A DNA stretch of 64,000 nucleotides from Streptomyces rishiriensis (GCF_030815485.1 NZ_JAUSWV010000002.1:2480001-2544000), one strand, 5' to 3'. Shown: positions 34,259 through 44,365, counted from the first letter of the stretch. Program-made: numbers and translations. Notes: generated by a model from the letters alone, not told the origin.

Positions 34259-37200
34259 CTAGGGGGTCGTCCGGGAGAACACCGCGACGGTCCGGGCCGG
34301 CACGGCGAACGTGCCGGACTGCGTCACGTACGACGCGGCCTTGGCGGTGGGGTCCGACCCCGCCGCCTGCACCGGGTGCAGCCGGTATCCCGTCCCGGCG
34401 AGCGCGTCGACGGTCTGCTTCGTCGCCGTCGGCGTCGCGTTGAACACGACGACCAGGTCACCGAGTTCCATGGTGATCACCCCGGGCGTCTCGTCCTTCC
34501 CGGAGAGCGGGAAGGAGAGCGCCGACTGCACCCCCTCGGCCGTCCCGAGGGAGAACGCCTTCTCCGTGGTACGGATCCTCAGCAGATCCCGGTAGGCGGC
34601 GGAGGCCGAGGTGATCTCCGGGCAGCCGACCCCGACGGCGGTCAACAACGGCTTGGCGTAAGGCCACTTGGAGGCGTTGTCGACGGCCGGCGGCAGTCCC
34701 CGCCCGAAGCCGTTGCCGGCGGCGCAGTTCCAGTGGATCGCGTTGAACCAGTCCCCGCTGTCGTAGGAGTTGCGGTCCAGGGACTTGGAGCGCAGCAGGT
34801 CGCTGCCGGCCTGGGACAGGGCCGGGCCCTGGGAGAGCGCGGCGGTGGCCATGGCGAGGACCTGCATCCGGGAACGGTCGGCCGCCGAGGTGTCCTCGGG
34901 CAGCTTGTACGCCAGCGCGTCGAACAGCGACTCGTTGTCGTGCGCGTCGGCATAGGCGAGAGCGTCGCCGGGTGCGTGCGCGTAGCCGGCCGGGGCGCCG
35001 TTGTAGTCGACCTCGGCGCCGGTGACCTCCTTGCCGTCGGCGCCGGTGAAGCGGTACGCGGCGAGGTTGCCGGACAGCCCGACCTTGATGAGGTCCTGGT
35101 AGTGCAGCAGCCGGGCCTTCTGCTCGGCCGAGGTGCCGTTGTTCGTGGACGCGTTCGGGTCGGTGTAGAGCCCGGACGCGAAGCCCTGTACGCCAGGGTC
35201 CTCGTCGAAGGGCCCGCCGCCGCGCACGGCGTCACGCGCCCGGTCGGAGAAGGTCGCGACGCCCGTGCCCGCCATGTTCTTCTGCGTGGCCTGGACGAAC
35301 CGGGCGTCGTCGGCGACCTCGCCGAAGTTCCAGCCCTCGCCGTAGAGGATGATCTTCTTGCCGTCGACGCCGTCCTTGGCGGGGGTCAGCGCGTCCAGCG
35401 CCTTGCGCACCGCCAGGATGTTGGCCTTGGGGTGGTGTCCCATGAGGTCGAAGCGGAAGCCGTCGACCTTGTACTCCTTGGCCCAGGTGACGATGGAGTC
35501 GACGACCAGCTTGCCCATCATCGCGTTCTCGGTCGCGGTGTTCGCGCAGCAGGTGCTGTTCGCCACCGAGCCGTCGGCGAGCAGCCGCTGGTAGTAGCCG
35601 GGGACGATCCGGTCGAGGACGCTGGTCGCCGCCTGGCCGCTCGCCGCCGTGTGGTTGTAGACGACGTCCATGACGACCCTGAGGCCCTCCTGGTTCAGCG
35701 ACTTCACCATCCGGCGGAACTCGACGGTACGGGCGGTGCCGTCCGGGTCACTGGCGTACGACCCCTCGGGGACCGTGTAGTGGTACGGGTCGTACCCCCA
35801 GTTGTAGGCGTCCTTCGCGGCGGTCGCGGCCACGCACTCCTGCTGCTTCTCGGAGTCGGCCGGGTAGGAGGCAAGGTCGCAGTCGGTGGCCGACTGCGCC
35901 GCCCTGTCCTCGGCGATGGTGGCGATGTCGAAGACGGGCAGCAGGTGGACGTACGACGTGCCCGCCGCCGCCAGTTCCCGCAGATGCTTCGAGCCGTCGC
36001 TGTCCCGGTCGGTGAAGGCCGAGTAGGTGCCCCGGTCCCCGGCGGGGACGGTCGTGTCCGCGACGGAGAAGTCCCGCACGTGCAGTTCCTGGATCTGGGC
36101 GTCCTTCAGCGGGACGGCCTTCGGCTTGGTGAGCGTGGACCAGCCGCCGGGGGCGAGCGCCTTGTCGTCGAGGTCGACGACGAGGCTGCGCGCCGAGTCG
36201 GTGGTGAGGGCGACCGAGTAGGGGTCGGTGACCTTGTTGGTGACGACCTTGCCGACAGTGGGCGCCCATACCGTCACGGCGTACCGGTAGGGCTTGTTCT
36301 TCCAGGATGTGGGGCCGGTGACGGACCAGACGCCGGTGGTGTCGTCGCGCTTCATCCTCACGGTGGAGCCGGCGAGCTCCAGGGAGACCTGCTGAGCCGT
36401 CGGGGCCCAGACGGCCAGGGTGGGACGGCCGTTGTGGAACGTCGGCCCGAGCCGCGCCTTGGTGGCACCGGGGTACAGGTCGTCCAGTACGCCCGCGATC
36501 TGTACGCCGGTCGCCGCCAGTGCAGCGCCGTTCGCGGCCCGTTGGGAGGCGACGACCTGACCGCTGAGGGCTTCCCGCACCCGGTCCCGGTCGCGCGGGT
36601 CGACGGACCAGGCGGTGTAGGTCTTGAGGTGCGGGTACGCGGCCTTCTGGGCGTCGGTGAGGGTGGTCTTCGTCAGCCGCAGCCACTTGGCGGCCCCGGT
36701 GAGGGCGCCGTTCGCGACCGCGATCGAGCCCTTCGCGCTGTACAGCAGCTGGGTCGAGGCGGCGGCCTCCGAGCCGTTCCAGGCGACGGTGTTCCGGTCG
36801 ATCCAGACCGCCTTGGAGGTGGTCAGGTCGAGGGCCGCCGCGGAGCCGGCCGGCTGCGGAAGCAGGTACTTCTCCTGGCCGCTCAGCAGCCACACCTCGT
36901 GGCCGTCGCTCGTGAGGTCCAGCGACCGGTCGGTCGGCAGGTCCTTCTCGTCGCCCTTGTGGAGGATGTAGCTCAGGCTGGTGGCGCCGGCGGTGAGCGG
37001 CACCTCGAAGACGGCGCCGTACGCGTCGGCCGTGGTCGGCTTCAGCGGGTTCGACCACTCGGTGGGGTTCGCGGCGCCGGTCCAGGTGTGCAGACCCCAG
37101 CCCGTGTAGTCGCCGTCGGCGCGGTGGTAGTGCAGGACGGCCTTGGTGGCGTCCTGGGCCGGGCCGTCGGGCTTCTCCGTGCGGACGCCCTCCTTGCCCT

Positions 37201-39676
37201 GCTCGATCCAGACCTCGCCGGTCTTCGTCACGTCGATCGTGCGGTCGGCGGAGACGTCCTTGTCGCCGTCCTTGTCGATGACGAGGAAGCCCACGGACGA
37301 GGCGCCGGGCTTGAGCTTGACGTAGGCGAAGGCGCCGTAGGCGTCGCGGCCGGTGAAGGGGTGGCTGTCCGGCCAGGTGGTCGACTCGCCGTCGGCCAGG
37401 TCGCCCCAGGCGTACAGGCCCCAGTCGGCGTAGTCGCCGTCGGTGCGCTGGTAGTGGACGATCGCGTAGTCCCGGGAGGAGGCGGTGGGTATCTCCTCGG
37501 CGGGCGGGGTGCCGGTGACGGAGGCCGCGGTGGCGCTCGCCGTGCGCCCGGCCGAGTCGACGACGACCGCCTTGTAGCGCAGGACCGTTCCGGCGGGTAC
37601 GTCCGCGCCGACGGTCTGTGTGACCCGGTAGGGGGCGTGGTCGGCGGAGCCGAGGGTCCGCCACGTGCCGTTGCCGGTCTGGGCGGCGAAGACGACCCGG
37701 TTCAGCTGACCGCCCTCCACGTCGGCGCTCAGCTCGACGGTGCCCGTGGCGCCGGCGGCGGGAGCGTGCAGGGTGACGGTCGGCCCGGCGGCCGGGGCGG
37801 GCAGCTTGCGGGTGGCCTCGAGGACGATCGCCGAGCCTGCGGGGACGGTTACGGTGATCTTCTTGTCGGCGCCCGCGGCGACCGTCTTCCCGGTGCCGTA
37901 GATCCCGCGGAACGAGGTGTTCGCGGAACCGGTTGCGAAGGTCGCTTCCTGCGCCGTGCCGGCATTGTTGAAGGCGACGACGTACTCGGTCGTGTCCTTG
38001 CCGGTGCCGTTGCGGGAGAAGGCGTAGACGCCGGCGCCGTCGGCCGCGTAGCGCTCGGTCTGGACGCCGTCGGTGAGGGCGGGGTTCGCCTTGCGGAGCT
38101 TGGCGAGGGCCGCGATCTGCCGGTACAGCGGGGCGCCGGTGTCGTAGGCGTCGCTCGCGTGGGTGCGGTCGGTGCCGATCTCGTCGTCGTCGAGGTAGTC
38201 GGCGCTCTTCGACGCGAACATGGTCTGGCGGGCGTCCTTGTCGCCGCCGGAGCCGGTGAAGCCCTGTTCGTCGCCGTAGTAGACGACCGGGTTGCCGCGG
38301 CTGAGGAACATGAGCTCGTTGGCGAGCTCGTCCTTGGCGAGGAGTTCGGCGTCGGTGGCCTTCGGGTTGTCCTGGTTCAGGAAGTACCCGATGCGGCCCA
38401 TGTCGTGGTTGCCGAGGAAGGTGACCTGCTCGTAGGCGTTGGCCTTGTCGGTCGTGTACTTGTAGTCGTCGGCGAAGACCGAGGAGAGCTTGCGCGCGCT
38501 GCCGCCCTGGGAGGCGTACTGGCGGGCGGCCTCCTGGAAGGGGAAGTCGAGCGTGGCGTCCAGGCGGCCCTGGGTGACGTACGGGGACGTGATCGACGTG
38601 TCGGCGGAGTACACCTCGCCGAACATGAAGAAGTCGTCCCGGCCCTGCTTGGCCGCGTAGGCGTCGAGGGCCGTCGCCCACTGGGTCCAGAACTCCATGT
38701 TCACGTGCTTCACGGTGTCGATCCGGAAGCCGTCGATCCGGAAGTCCCGCACCCAGCGCTGGTAGATCTTCTCCATCCCGGCGACGACCTCGGGACGCTC
38801 GGTCCACAGGTCGTCGAGTCCGGAGAAGTCTCCGTACGTGGTCGACTCACCGGCGTAGGTGGAGTCGCCGCGGTTGTGGTACATCGTCGGGTCGTTGAGC
38901 CAGGACGGGACCTTGGCGGTCCGCTGCGCGGCGGTGACCGTCGGGGTGCGCGGGAAGGAGCCGGCGTCCACGGCGGGGAACTTCGTGCCGCCGTCCGCGT
39001 AGTCGGCGTCGTCGAAGGGCTCGCCGTCCTTCGTCAGGTACGGGAACGCTCCCTTGGACAGGTAGTCGTAGGACTTCTCCTCGTAGTCGACGACATCGGC
39101 CGTGTGGTTGGTGATGACGTCGAAGAAGACCTTCATGCCCTTGGCGTGCGCCGTGGAGATCAGGGTCTCCAGGTCCTTGTTGGTGCCGAAGTGCGGGTCG
39201 ACCTGGGTGAAGTCGGTGATCCAGTAGCCGTGGTAGCCGGCCGAGGCGTTGCTGCCCGTCCCTTGCACCGGCCGGTTCTTGAAGATCGGCGCCATCCAGA
39301 TGGAGGTGGTGCCGAGGCCCTTGATGTAGTCGAGGCGCTGGGTCAGGCCCTTGAGGTCGCCTCCCTGGTAGAACCCCTTGTCGGTGGGGTCGTAGCCGGT
39401 GGTGAGGCGTGAGCCGGTCAGTCCGCCCTCGTCGTTGGCGGTGCTGCCGTTGGCGAAGCGGTCCGGCATGACGAAGTAGAACTGCTCACGGGTGTCGTCG
39501 TGGCGGGCCGGAGCGGCGGCCATCTTCGCGTCGGACGGTGGTGCGGGCGGGCTGTCCGCGTGCGCCGCGAGGGGCTGCACGAGGGCTGCGGCCAGCGCGG
39601 CCACGGCGACGGCCGCGACCCGTCGGGCAGCTGGCACGGTGCGGCGCGTCGGGGGCGCCGGCCATCTCGGTATCAC
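34259..39676 (-). CDS. Secreted double-GH13 enzyme: alpha-amylase plus pullulanase
   Basis: The protein has 1805 residues. The signal peptide ends near residue 41 ('QPLAAHADS'). First GH13 domain ~55-540: nucleophile Asp in 'DGFRIDTVKHVN', acid Glu in 'FMFGEVYSAD', 'FLGNHDMGRI'. Ig-like linker ~630-730. Two CBM41-like starch-binding modules ~740-920 ('VHYQRTDGDYADWGLYAWG' and 'LHYHRADGDYTGWGLHTW'). CBM48-like region near 1090. Pullulanase GH13 domain ~1200-1750 with 'YNWGYDPYHYTVPEG', nucleophile 'GFRFDLMGHHPK', acid 'LYGEGWNFGEV', 'DAHDNESLFD'. It cuts alpha-1,4 and alpha-1,6 bonds in starch/pullulan outside the cell. Mal operator upstream. Confidence 0.95.
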   Translation of the reverse strand: MIPRWPAPPTRRTVPAARRVAAVAVAALAAALVQPLAAHADSPPAPPSDAKMAAAPARHDDTREQFYFVMPDRFANGSTANDEGGLTGSRLTTGYDPTDKGFYQGGDLKGLTQRLDYIKGLGTTSIWMAPIFKNRPVQGTGSNASAGYHGYWITDFTQVDPHFGTNKDLETLISTAHAKGMKVFFDVITNHTADVVDYEEKSYDYLSKGAFPYLTKDGEPFDDADYADGGTKFPAVDAGSFPRTPTVTAAQRTAKVPSWLNDPTMYHNRGDSTYAGESTTYGDFSGLDDLWTERPEVVAGMEKIYQRWVRDFRIDGFRIDTVKHVNMEFWTQWATALDAYAAKQGRDDFFMFGEVYSADTSITSPYVTQGRLDATLDFPFQEAARQYASQGGSARKLSSVFADDYKYTTDKANAYEQVTFLGNHDMGRIGYFLNQDNPKATDAELLAKDELANELMFLSRGNPVVYYGDEQGFTGSGGDKDARQTMFASKSADYLDDDEIGTDRTHASDAYDTGAPLYRQIAALAKLRKANPALTDGVQTERYAADGAGVYAFSRNGTGKDTTEYVVAFNNAGTAQEATFATGSANTSFRGIYGTGKTVAAGADKKITVTVPAGSAIVLEATRKLPAPAAGPTVTLHAPAAGATGTVELSADVEGGQLNRVVFAAQTGNGTWRTLGSADHAPYRVTQTVGADVPAGTVLRYKAVVVDSAGRTASATAASVTGTPPAEEIPTASSRDYAIVHYQRTDGDYADWGLYAWGDLADGESTTWPDSHPFTGRDAYGAFAYVKLKPGASSVGFLVIDKDGDKDVSADRTIDVTKTGEVWIEQGKEGVRTEKPDGPAQDATKAVLHYHRADGDYTGWGLHTWTGAANPTEWSNPLKPTTADAYGAVFEVPLTAGATSLSYILHKGDEKDLPTDRSLDLTSDGHEVWLLSGQEKYLLPQPAGSAAALDLTTSKAVWIDRNTVAWNGSEAAASTQLLYSAKGSIAVANGALTGAAKWLRLTKTTLTDAQKAAYPHLKTYTAWSVDPRDRDRVREALSGQVVASQRAANGAALAATGVQIAGVLDDLYPGATKARLGPTFHNGRPTLAVWAPTAQQVSLELAGSTVRMKRDDTTGVWSVTGPTSWKNKPYRYAVTVWAPTVGKVVTNKVTDPYSVALTTDSARSLVVDLDDKALAPGGWSTLTKPKAVPLKDAQIQELHVRDFSVADTTVPAGDRGTYSAFTDRDSDGSKHLRELAAAGTSYVHLLPVFDIATIAEDRAAQSATDCDLASYPADSEKQQECVAATAAKDAYNWGYDPYHYTVPEGSYASDPDGTARTVEFRRMVKSLNQEGLRVVMDVVYNHTAASGQAATSVLDRIVPGYYQRLLADGSVANSTCCANTATENAMMGKLVVDSIVTWAKEYKVDGFRFDLMGHHPKANILAVRKALDALTPAKDGVDGKKIILYGEGWNFGEVADDARFVQATQKNMAGTGVATFSDRARDAVRGGGPFDEDPGVQGFASGLYTDPNASTNNGTSAEQKARLLHYQDLIKVGLSGNLAAYRFTGADGKEVTGAEVDYNGAPAGYAHAPGDALAYADAHDNESLFDALAYKLPEDTSAADRSRMQVLAMATAALSQGPALSQAGSDLLRSKSLDRNSYDSGDWFNAIHWNCAAGNGFGRGLPPAVDNASKWPYAKPLLTAVGVGCPEITSASAAYRDLLRIRTTEKAFSLGTAEGVQSALSFPLSGKDETPGVITMELGDLVVVFNATPTATKQTVDALAGTGYRLHPVQAAGSDPTAKAASYVTQSGTFAVPARTVAVFSRTTP

Positions 39677-39785
39677 AGGCGGGAACTCCTAGCGATTGCG
39701 GCTCTCTTGGGTCCGACCCCAACGCCGCGGGACGGCTTCGTCGCCGGGCGCCCGCGTGGACCGTATCGCTGACGAAAGGTTTACA

Positions 39786-39820
39786 GCAAGAGTCTTGCAA
39801 CTCACGGCAAGAACTTTCAC
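39786..39820 (-). promoter_or_regulatory. MalR-type operators upstream of pullulanase gene
   Basis: GCAAGA-G-TCTTGC (39786-39798) is a perfect inverted repeat. GCAAGAACTTTCAC follows at 39807-39820; its first 13 bases are repeated identically at 41460-41472 upstream of the amylase gene. It lies 110-145 bp before the start codon. MalR/Reg1 (LacI family) sites in Streptomyces have this CTTGC-type core. Confidence 0.75.
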
Positions 39821-39916
39821 CAGGGCCTTGACGTGTGCGCAGCGGCGTCCTCCCGGCGGGGCGCTCGGTGCCCTGCGTGACCCACGACGACACCGGGCGC
39901 GACCGCCTGCCCGTCC

Positions 39917-39957
39917 CGCGTGCCGCGCACCGCCGGAGCGACGGTGCGCGGCACGCG
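39917..39957 (-). terminator. Terminator after alpha-amylase gene
   Basis: 15-bp perfect stem CGCGTGCCGCGCACC / GGTGCGCGGCACGCG with an 11-nt loop, 11 bp past the amylase stop. Confidence 0.85.
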
Positions 39958-39968
39958 GACCGGCGGAA

Positions 39969-41345
39969 TCAGCAGCTGGACTTGCCCGCGTAGACCGCCA
40001 GCGCCGTGTTGGCGGCGAGGGTCGCCGTGAGCTGGCCCGATCCGTTCACGGTCACCGTCGTGTTGCTCTGCACGTTGCAGTACGTACCGGCGGCGAGCGA
40101 CGTCTGGAACGTGCGGGTCAGCGAGCCCGACTCGTGGTTGATGGCGACGTACCCCTTGGCACCTCGCCCGAAGGCGATCGCGTCGCCCCCGTTGTCCCAC
40201 CAGTCGCTCATCGCCGCGCCCCGCGTGGCATTACGGAAGGCGACCATGCGGAGGATCTCCGGCCAGGCGTGCTGGCACTTCCACCCGTTCTGCCAACAGG
40301 CGCTCACAGTACCGCCGTTGGGCGGCCCGGCGTCCGCGTCCGACCACTCGTACCCGGAGTTGATGTCCGGGGCGCCGTAGGGGTACGCGAGCATGAAGAC
40401 GTTGGCGAGCGTGTAGTTCGCCCCGTCCTTGTAGGTGAGGGTCGATCCGTTGCGCTCGGTGTCGTGGTTGTCGACGAACACCCCGGCGGCGGAGCTGCTC
40501 AGGTACCCCCAGCCCTCGCCGTAGTTCTTCAGGTAGGCGAGGTTCTCGCTGTTGAAGACCCGCTTGAGGTCGTAGGCGTAACGGAACTCCTGGACGTCCC
40601 CGTTGCCGGTGTACTCGGTCGGCTGGACGGCCTCTCCGCTGCCGTAGATGACCTCCTGCTTCCAGTACACGCCCGGGTTCGTCAGCCGCGACTTGATGTT
40701 GGCGAGGTCGGCGGTGGCGATGTGCTTGGCCGCGTCGACGCGGAAGCCGTCGACCCCGAGGGTGAGCAGGTCGTTGAGGTATCCGGCGACCGTCTTGCGG
40801 ACGTACTCCTCGCCGGTGTCCAGGTCGGCCAGGCCGACCAGTTCGCAGTGCTGGACGTTCCAGCGGTCGGCGTAGTTCGAGATCTGGGACGTGCAGTCGT
40901 CGAAGTCGTACGAGGAGTACAGACCGGGGTAGTTGTACTTCGTGTACGACGAGCCGCCGGTGCCGGTGCCGCTGCCCGCCGACATGTGGTTGATGACGGT
41001 GTCGGCGACGACCTTCACACCTGCGGCGTGGCAGGTGTTCACCATGTTCTGGAACGCCGTGCGGTCGCCGAGGCGTCCCGCGATCTTGTAGCTGACCGGC
41101 TGGTACGACGTCCACCACTGCGAGCCCTGTATGTGCTCGGCGGGCGGGGAGACCTGCACGTAGCCGTAGCCGGCCGGGCCGAGGGTGTCGGTGCACGCCT
41201 TGGCGACCGAGGCGAAGTTCCACTCGAAGAGGACGGCGGTGACGTCCTTGGTGCCGGGAGGGGTGGCGGACGCGGCGGTGGGGGCCATGACGGCGGCCGC
41301 GGCGGCCAGGGCGAGGGCGCCCGAAAGGGGTCTGCTGCTTGCCAT
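39969..41345 (-). CDS. Secreted alpha-amylase (GH13)
   Basis: The protein has 458 residues. The signal peptide is ~1-28 ('[16 protein letters not shown]'). The GH13 catalytic motifs are '[11 protein letters not shown]', nucleophile Asp in '[12 protein letters not shown]', acid Glu in 'YWKQEVIYG' and '[12 protein letters not shown]'. The C-terminal all-beta domain ends at '[11 protein letters not shown]'. No CBM20 starch-binding domain is present, unlike longer Streptomyces amylases. Even numbers of Cys suggest disulfides, fitting secretion. It hydrolyses alpha-1,4 bonds of starch to maltodextrins for MalEFG. Mal operators lie directly upstream. Confidence 0.96.
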   Translation of the reverse strand: MASSRPLSGALALAAAAAVMAPTAASATPPGTKDVTAVLFEWNFASVAKACTDTLGPAGYGYVQVSPPAEHIQGSQWWTSYQPVSYKIAGRLGDRTAFQNMVNTCHAAGVKVVADTVINHMSAGSGTGTGGSSYTKYNYPGLYSSYDFDDCTSQISNYADRWNVQHCELVGLADLDTGEEYVRKTVAGYLNDLLTLGVDGFRVDAAKHIATADLANIKSRLTNPGVYWKQEVIYGSGEAVQPTEYTGNGDVQEFRYAYDLKRVFNSENLAYLKNYGEGWGYLSSSAAGVFVDNHDTERNGSTLTYKDGANYTLANVFMLAYPYGAPDINSGYEWSDADAGPPNGGTVSACWQNGWKCQHAWPEILRMVAFRNATRGAAMSDWWDNGGDAIAFGRGAKGYVAINHESGSLTRTFQTSLAAGTYCNVQSNTTVTVNGSGQLTATLAANTALAVYAGKSSC

Positions 41346-41370
41346 GTGGGGAAGTCCTTCTCCGTTGAAG

Positions 41371-41472
41371 GCTCTTGCTGAAACACGTCAGCAATCTTGC
41401 GGTGACGGAGATGTTAAAGGCCCGCTGCCTGAAAAGGCAGCGGGCCGTATGAAGTTGATGCAAGAACTTTCA
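41371..41472 (-). promoter_or_regulatory. MalR-type operators upstream of alpha-amylase gene
   Basis: Two sites: CTCTTGC ... GCAA-TC-TTGC (41372-41400), with the inverted repeat at 41391-41400, and GCAAGAACTTTCA at 41460-41472, identical in 13 bases to the site upstream of the pullulanase gene. They are 26-127 bp upstream of the amylase start. Confidence 0.7.
41419..41446 (-). terminator. Terminator after aglA
   Basis: 12-bp perfect stem GGCCCGCTGCCT / AGGCAGCGGGCC with a GAAA tetraloop, 35 bp past the aglA stop and inside the amylase promoter region. Confidence 0.85.
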
Positions 41473-41481
41473 GAGAGGCCT

Positions 41482-43170
41482 TCAGGCCGTCGTGAACCAC
41501 ACCGTCGTGTCGGCCGGGAGCTTGGCCTCACCGGCGTCGGTCTCGGTCACCTCTTCGTTCGCGAGCAGCACCCGCCCGTAGGCCGGGGTCGTCACGGACT
41601 CCCCGGTGGTGTTCGCCACGCACACGAACTCCCCGCGGCGGAAGGCCAGTACGCCCTCGGGGGCCTTCAGCCACTCCACCGCGTCGCCCGCGCCCAGGTC
41701 GGGCCGCGAGCGACGGATGCCGAGCGCCGAGCGGTACAGCTCCAGCGTCGAACCGGGCACCCCTTGCTGCGCCTCCACGCTCAGCTCGCCCCAGCCGTCC
41801 GGCTGCGGCAGCCAGCTTCCGCCGTCGCCGAAGCCGTACGACGAGCCCTCGCGGGTCCACGGGATCGGGACGCGGCAGCCGTCACGGAAGCCGTCCTGGC
41901 CGGCGCCGCGGAAGTACGCCGGGTCCTGGCGCACCTCGTCGGGCAGGTCGACGACGTCCGGGAGGCCGAGTTCCTCGCCCTGGTAGACGTACGCCGAACC
42001 GGGGAGCGCCAGCATCAGCAGCGTGGCCGCCCGCGCCCGGCGCAGACCGGCCTCGCGGTCGCCCGCCGTGCGGATCTGGGTGCCGAGGCCGGGCGGGTTG
42101 GCGAAGCGGGTGGCGTGCCGCGTCACATCGTGGTTGGACAGCACCCAGGTGGCGGGGGCGCCGACCGGGCGCATCGCCTCCAGGGTGCGGTCGACGACCT
42201 CACGCAGCTGCTCCGCGTCCCACTCGGTGGCCAGGTACTGGAAGTTGAAGGCCTGGTGGAGCTCGTCGGGCCGGACGTAGTTCGCGGTGCGCTCGACGGT
42301 CGGGGTCCACGCCTCGGCGACGAAGATGCGCTCACCCGAGTACTCGTCGAGGATGAGCCGCCACTGGCGGTAGATCTCGTGGACGCCGTCCTGGTCGAAG
42401 AACGGCATGACATCGTTGCCCAGCAGCTTGAGTTGGTCGTGGGCCCCGAGGTCCGGGAGACCCGCCGCCTTGACCAGGCCGTGGGCCACGTCGATACGGA
42501 AGCCGTCGACGCCCATGTCCAGCCAGAAGCGCAGGACGGAGCGGAACTCGTCCCCCACCGCCGGGTGTTCCCAGTTGAAGTCGGGCTGCTCGGGGGCGAA
42601 GAGGTGCAGGTACCACTCGCCGGGGGTGCCGTCCGGTTCCGTGACCCGGGTCCAGGCGGGGCCGCCGAAGATCGACTCCCAGTCGTTGGGCGGGAGTTCG
42701 CCGTTCGCGCCCTTGCCGGGACGGAAGTGGTAGCGGTCCCGGAGGGAGGAGCCGGGGCCTTCGCGCAACGCCCGCTTGAACCACTCGTGCTGGTCGGAGG
42801 AGTGGTTCGGGACCAGGTCGACGATGATCCGCAGGCCCAGTTCACGGGCGTCCCGGATGAGCGCGTCGGCGTCGAGGAGGTTGCCGAACATCGGGTCGAC
42901 CGCGCGGTAGTCGGCGACGTCGTACCCGGCGTCGGCCTGCGGGGAGGCGTAGAAGGGGCTGAGCCACACGGCGTCCACGCCGAGGTCGCGCAGGTACGGG
43001 AGGCGGGAGCGTACGCCTTCCAGGTCGCCCATGCCGTCGCCGTTGCTGTCGGCGAAGCTGCGCGGGTACACCTGGTAGATCACCGCGTCCCGCCACCAGT
43101 CACGGCGCTTGGCGACGGTGGCGACAGCCGAGGTGGAGGTGGGGGCCGGGGCTGCGGGCTGCTGGCTCAT
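41482..43170 (-). CDS. aglA: Intracellular alpha-glucosidase (GH13)
   Basis: The protein has 562 residues with no signal peptide; it is cytoplasmic. It begins 'WWRDAVIYQVYPRSF' and has the GH13 motifs 'IVDLVPNHSSDQHEWF', nucleophile 'GVDGFRIDVAHG', acid 'RIFVAEAWTP' and 'WVLSNHDVTRHA'. The pattern fits alpha-glucosidase/oligo-1,6-glucosidase of the maltose cluster, releasing glucose from imported maltodextrins. It follows malG on the same strand after 276 bp, the usual position of aglA behind malEFG in Streptomyces. It probably belongs to the MalR regulon. Confidence 0.93.
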   Translation of the reverse strand: MSQQPAAPAPTSTSAVATVAKRRDWWRDAVIYQVYPRSFADSNGDGMGDLEGVRSRLPYLRDLGVDAVWLSPFYASPQADAGYDVADYRAVDPMFGNLLDADALIRDARELGLRIIVDLVPNHSSDQHEWFKRALREGPGSSLRDRYHFRPGKGANGELPPNDWESIFGGPAWTRVTEPDGTPGEWYLHLFAPEQPDFNWEHPAVGDEFRSVLRFWLDMGVDGFRIDVAHGLVKAAGLPDLGAHDQLKLLGNDVMPFFDQDGVHEIYRQWRLILDEYSGERIFVAEAWTPTVERTANYVRPDELHQAFNFQYLATEWDAEQLREVVDRTLEAMRPVGAPATWVLSNHDVTRHATRFANPPGLGTQIRTAGDREAGLRRARAATLLMLALPGSAYVYQGEELGLPDVVDLPDEVRQDPAYFRGAGQDGFRDGCRVPIPWTREGSSYGFGDGGSWLPQPDGWGELSVEAQQGVPGSTLELYRSALGIRRSRPDLGAGDAVEWLKAPEGVLAFRRGEFVCVANTTGESVTTPAYGRVLLANEEVTETDAGEAKLPADTTVWFTTA

Positions 43171-43192
43171 GGCGTCCTTGGGGCGATGGGGG

Positions 43193-43225
43193 TCCCCCCG
43201 CTCGAGCGCGTTCGAGAGTGGGGGG
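43193..43225. repeat. Streptomyces-type G/C palindromic element
   Basis: TCCCCCC-G-CTCGA-n6-TCGAG-AGT-GGGGGGA forms a stem with a small bulge in the malG-aglA gap. Elements of this look (GGTCCCCCCGCTCGAGCG) recur across Streptomyces genomes as far as I recall. They probably act as terminator or RNA-processing structures. Confidence 0.55.
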
Positions 43226-43402
43226 AGTGGTCATGTGGTCAGGGGTACGGCGGCGGGTGACGAGGCGGCCGCGGTCACAGCGGGGTCGGATGGCGACCGC
43301 GACCGCCCCGGGTTTTCGGGGGCTGAGCAGTTCAGGCGACGTCACGGCGGTTCGGCTGCGCCCTGCAGGGGCACCGGGCAACCGCGCGCCGGCCACGAGG
43401 GC

Positions 43403-43421
43403 GCCGCCGGCGACCGGCGGC
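43403..43421 (-). terminator. Hairpin after malG
   Basis: 8-bp stem GCCGCCGG / CCGGCGGC with a 3-nt loop, 26 bp past the malG stop; it may lower read-through into aglA. Confidence 0.5.
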
Positions 43422-43446
43422 CCGTCGCTGTCCTCTCAGCGGAGCG

Positions 43447-44352
43447 TCACCCCTTCGTGCCGCCCGCGGTCAGGCCGGTCACCAGGTTCTTCTGCACGAG
43501 GTAGAAGAACACGGCGGCGGGTATCGCGATCAGCACCGCGGTGGCGGCCATGAGGTTGCGCTGGGCGTCGTGCTCGCTGACGAAGGACTGCAGGCCGACG
43601 GCAAGGGTGTACTTGTCGTCGCTGAGCATGAACGTCGAAGCGAAGGCGACCTCGCTGAAGGCGGTGAGGAAGTTGTAGAAGGCGGCCACCGCGAGACCCG
43701 GCTTGGCGAGCGGCAGGATCAGCCGGAAGAAGGTGCCGAACGGGGTGAGCCCGTCCACGCGTCCGGCCTCGTCGATCTCGAAGGGGATGGTGTCGAAGTA
43801 CCCCTTGAGCAGCCAGGCGCTGTACGGGATGACCGTCGTGCAGTAGACGAGGATCAGACCGAAGTAGTTGTCGATGAGCTGGAGGTCCGAGAGGATCTGG
43901 TACATCGGCACCATCAGCACGGCGACCGGGAACATCTGGGTGACCAGCAGGACCCACATGAACTTCTTGTAGCCGGGGAAGCGCATCCGGGAGACGGCGT
44001 AGCCGGTGGTGGCGGCGATGAGCACGCCGATCGCCGTGGTGCCCAGCGTGACCACGAGCGAGCTCTTCAGCCAGTCGAAGAACTGGGTGTGCTGGAGCAC
44101 GAACGTGTAGTTGTCGAACGTCATCTTGTCCCAGATGCCGCCCGGGTGCAGATAGTCGTCCGTGTCGGGGCCGAGGGACAGATAGACCAGCCACGCGATC
44201 GGGAAGAGCGCGATGACGCTCGCGACGATCAGGATGCCGTGGGAGGCGAGGGAGCCGGCGAGGGTGTTCTCGCCGCGGCGCCGGGCCCGGCGCGGGGTCT
44301 TGGAGCGCTGCTCGCTCAGGGGGGCGGAGGTCTCGGCGGTGGTGCTGGTCAT
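43447..44352 (-). CDS. malG: Maltose/maltodextrin ABC transporter permease MalG
   Basis: The protein has 301 residues with six predicted membrane helices (first at ~35-57). The EAA loop that contacts the ATPase is 'EAGRVDGLTPFGTFFRLIL' (EA...DG...P). It forms the membrane channel with MalF. The upstream malF stop is 13 bp away, so they are one operon. The ATPase is not encoded here; in Streptomyces the shared MsiK usually serves. Confidence 0.93.
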   Translation of the reverse strand: MTSTTAETSAPLSEQRSKTPRRARRRGENTLAGSLASHGILIVASVIALFPIAWLVYLSLGPDTDDYLHPGGIWDKMTFDNYTFVLQHTQFFDWLKSSLVVTLGTTAIGVLIAATTGYAVSRMRFPGYKKFMWVLLVTQMFPVAVLMVPMYQILSDLQLIDNYFGLILVYCTTVIPYSAWLLKGYFDTIPFEIDEAGRVDGLTPFGTFFRLILPLAKPGLAVAAFYNFLTAFSEVAFASTFMLSDDKYTLAVGLQSFVSEHDAQRNLMAATAVLIAIPAAVFFYLVQKNLVTGLTAGGTKG

Positions 44353-44365
44353 GGGAACTCCTGCC

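Noticed and set aside
34376..39412. 1678-codon open frame on the plus strand opposite the pullulanase gene
   Set aside because: It mirrors the real minus-strand gene; Arg/Gly/Val-rich composition and no recognisable domain.
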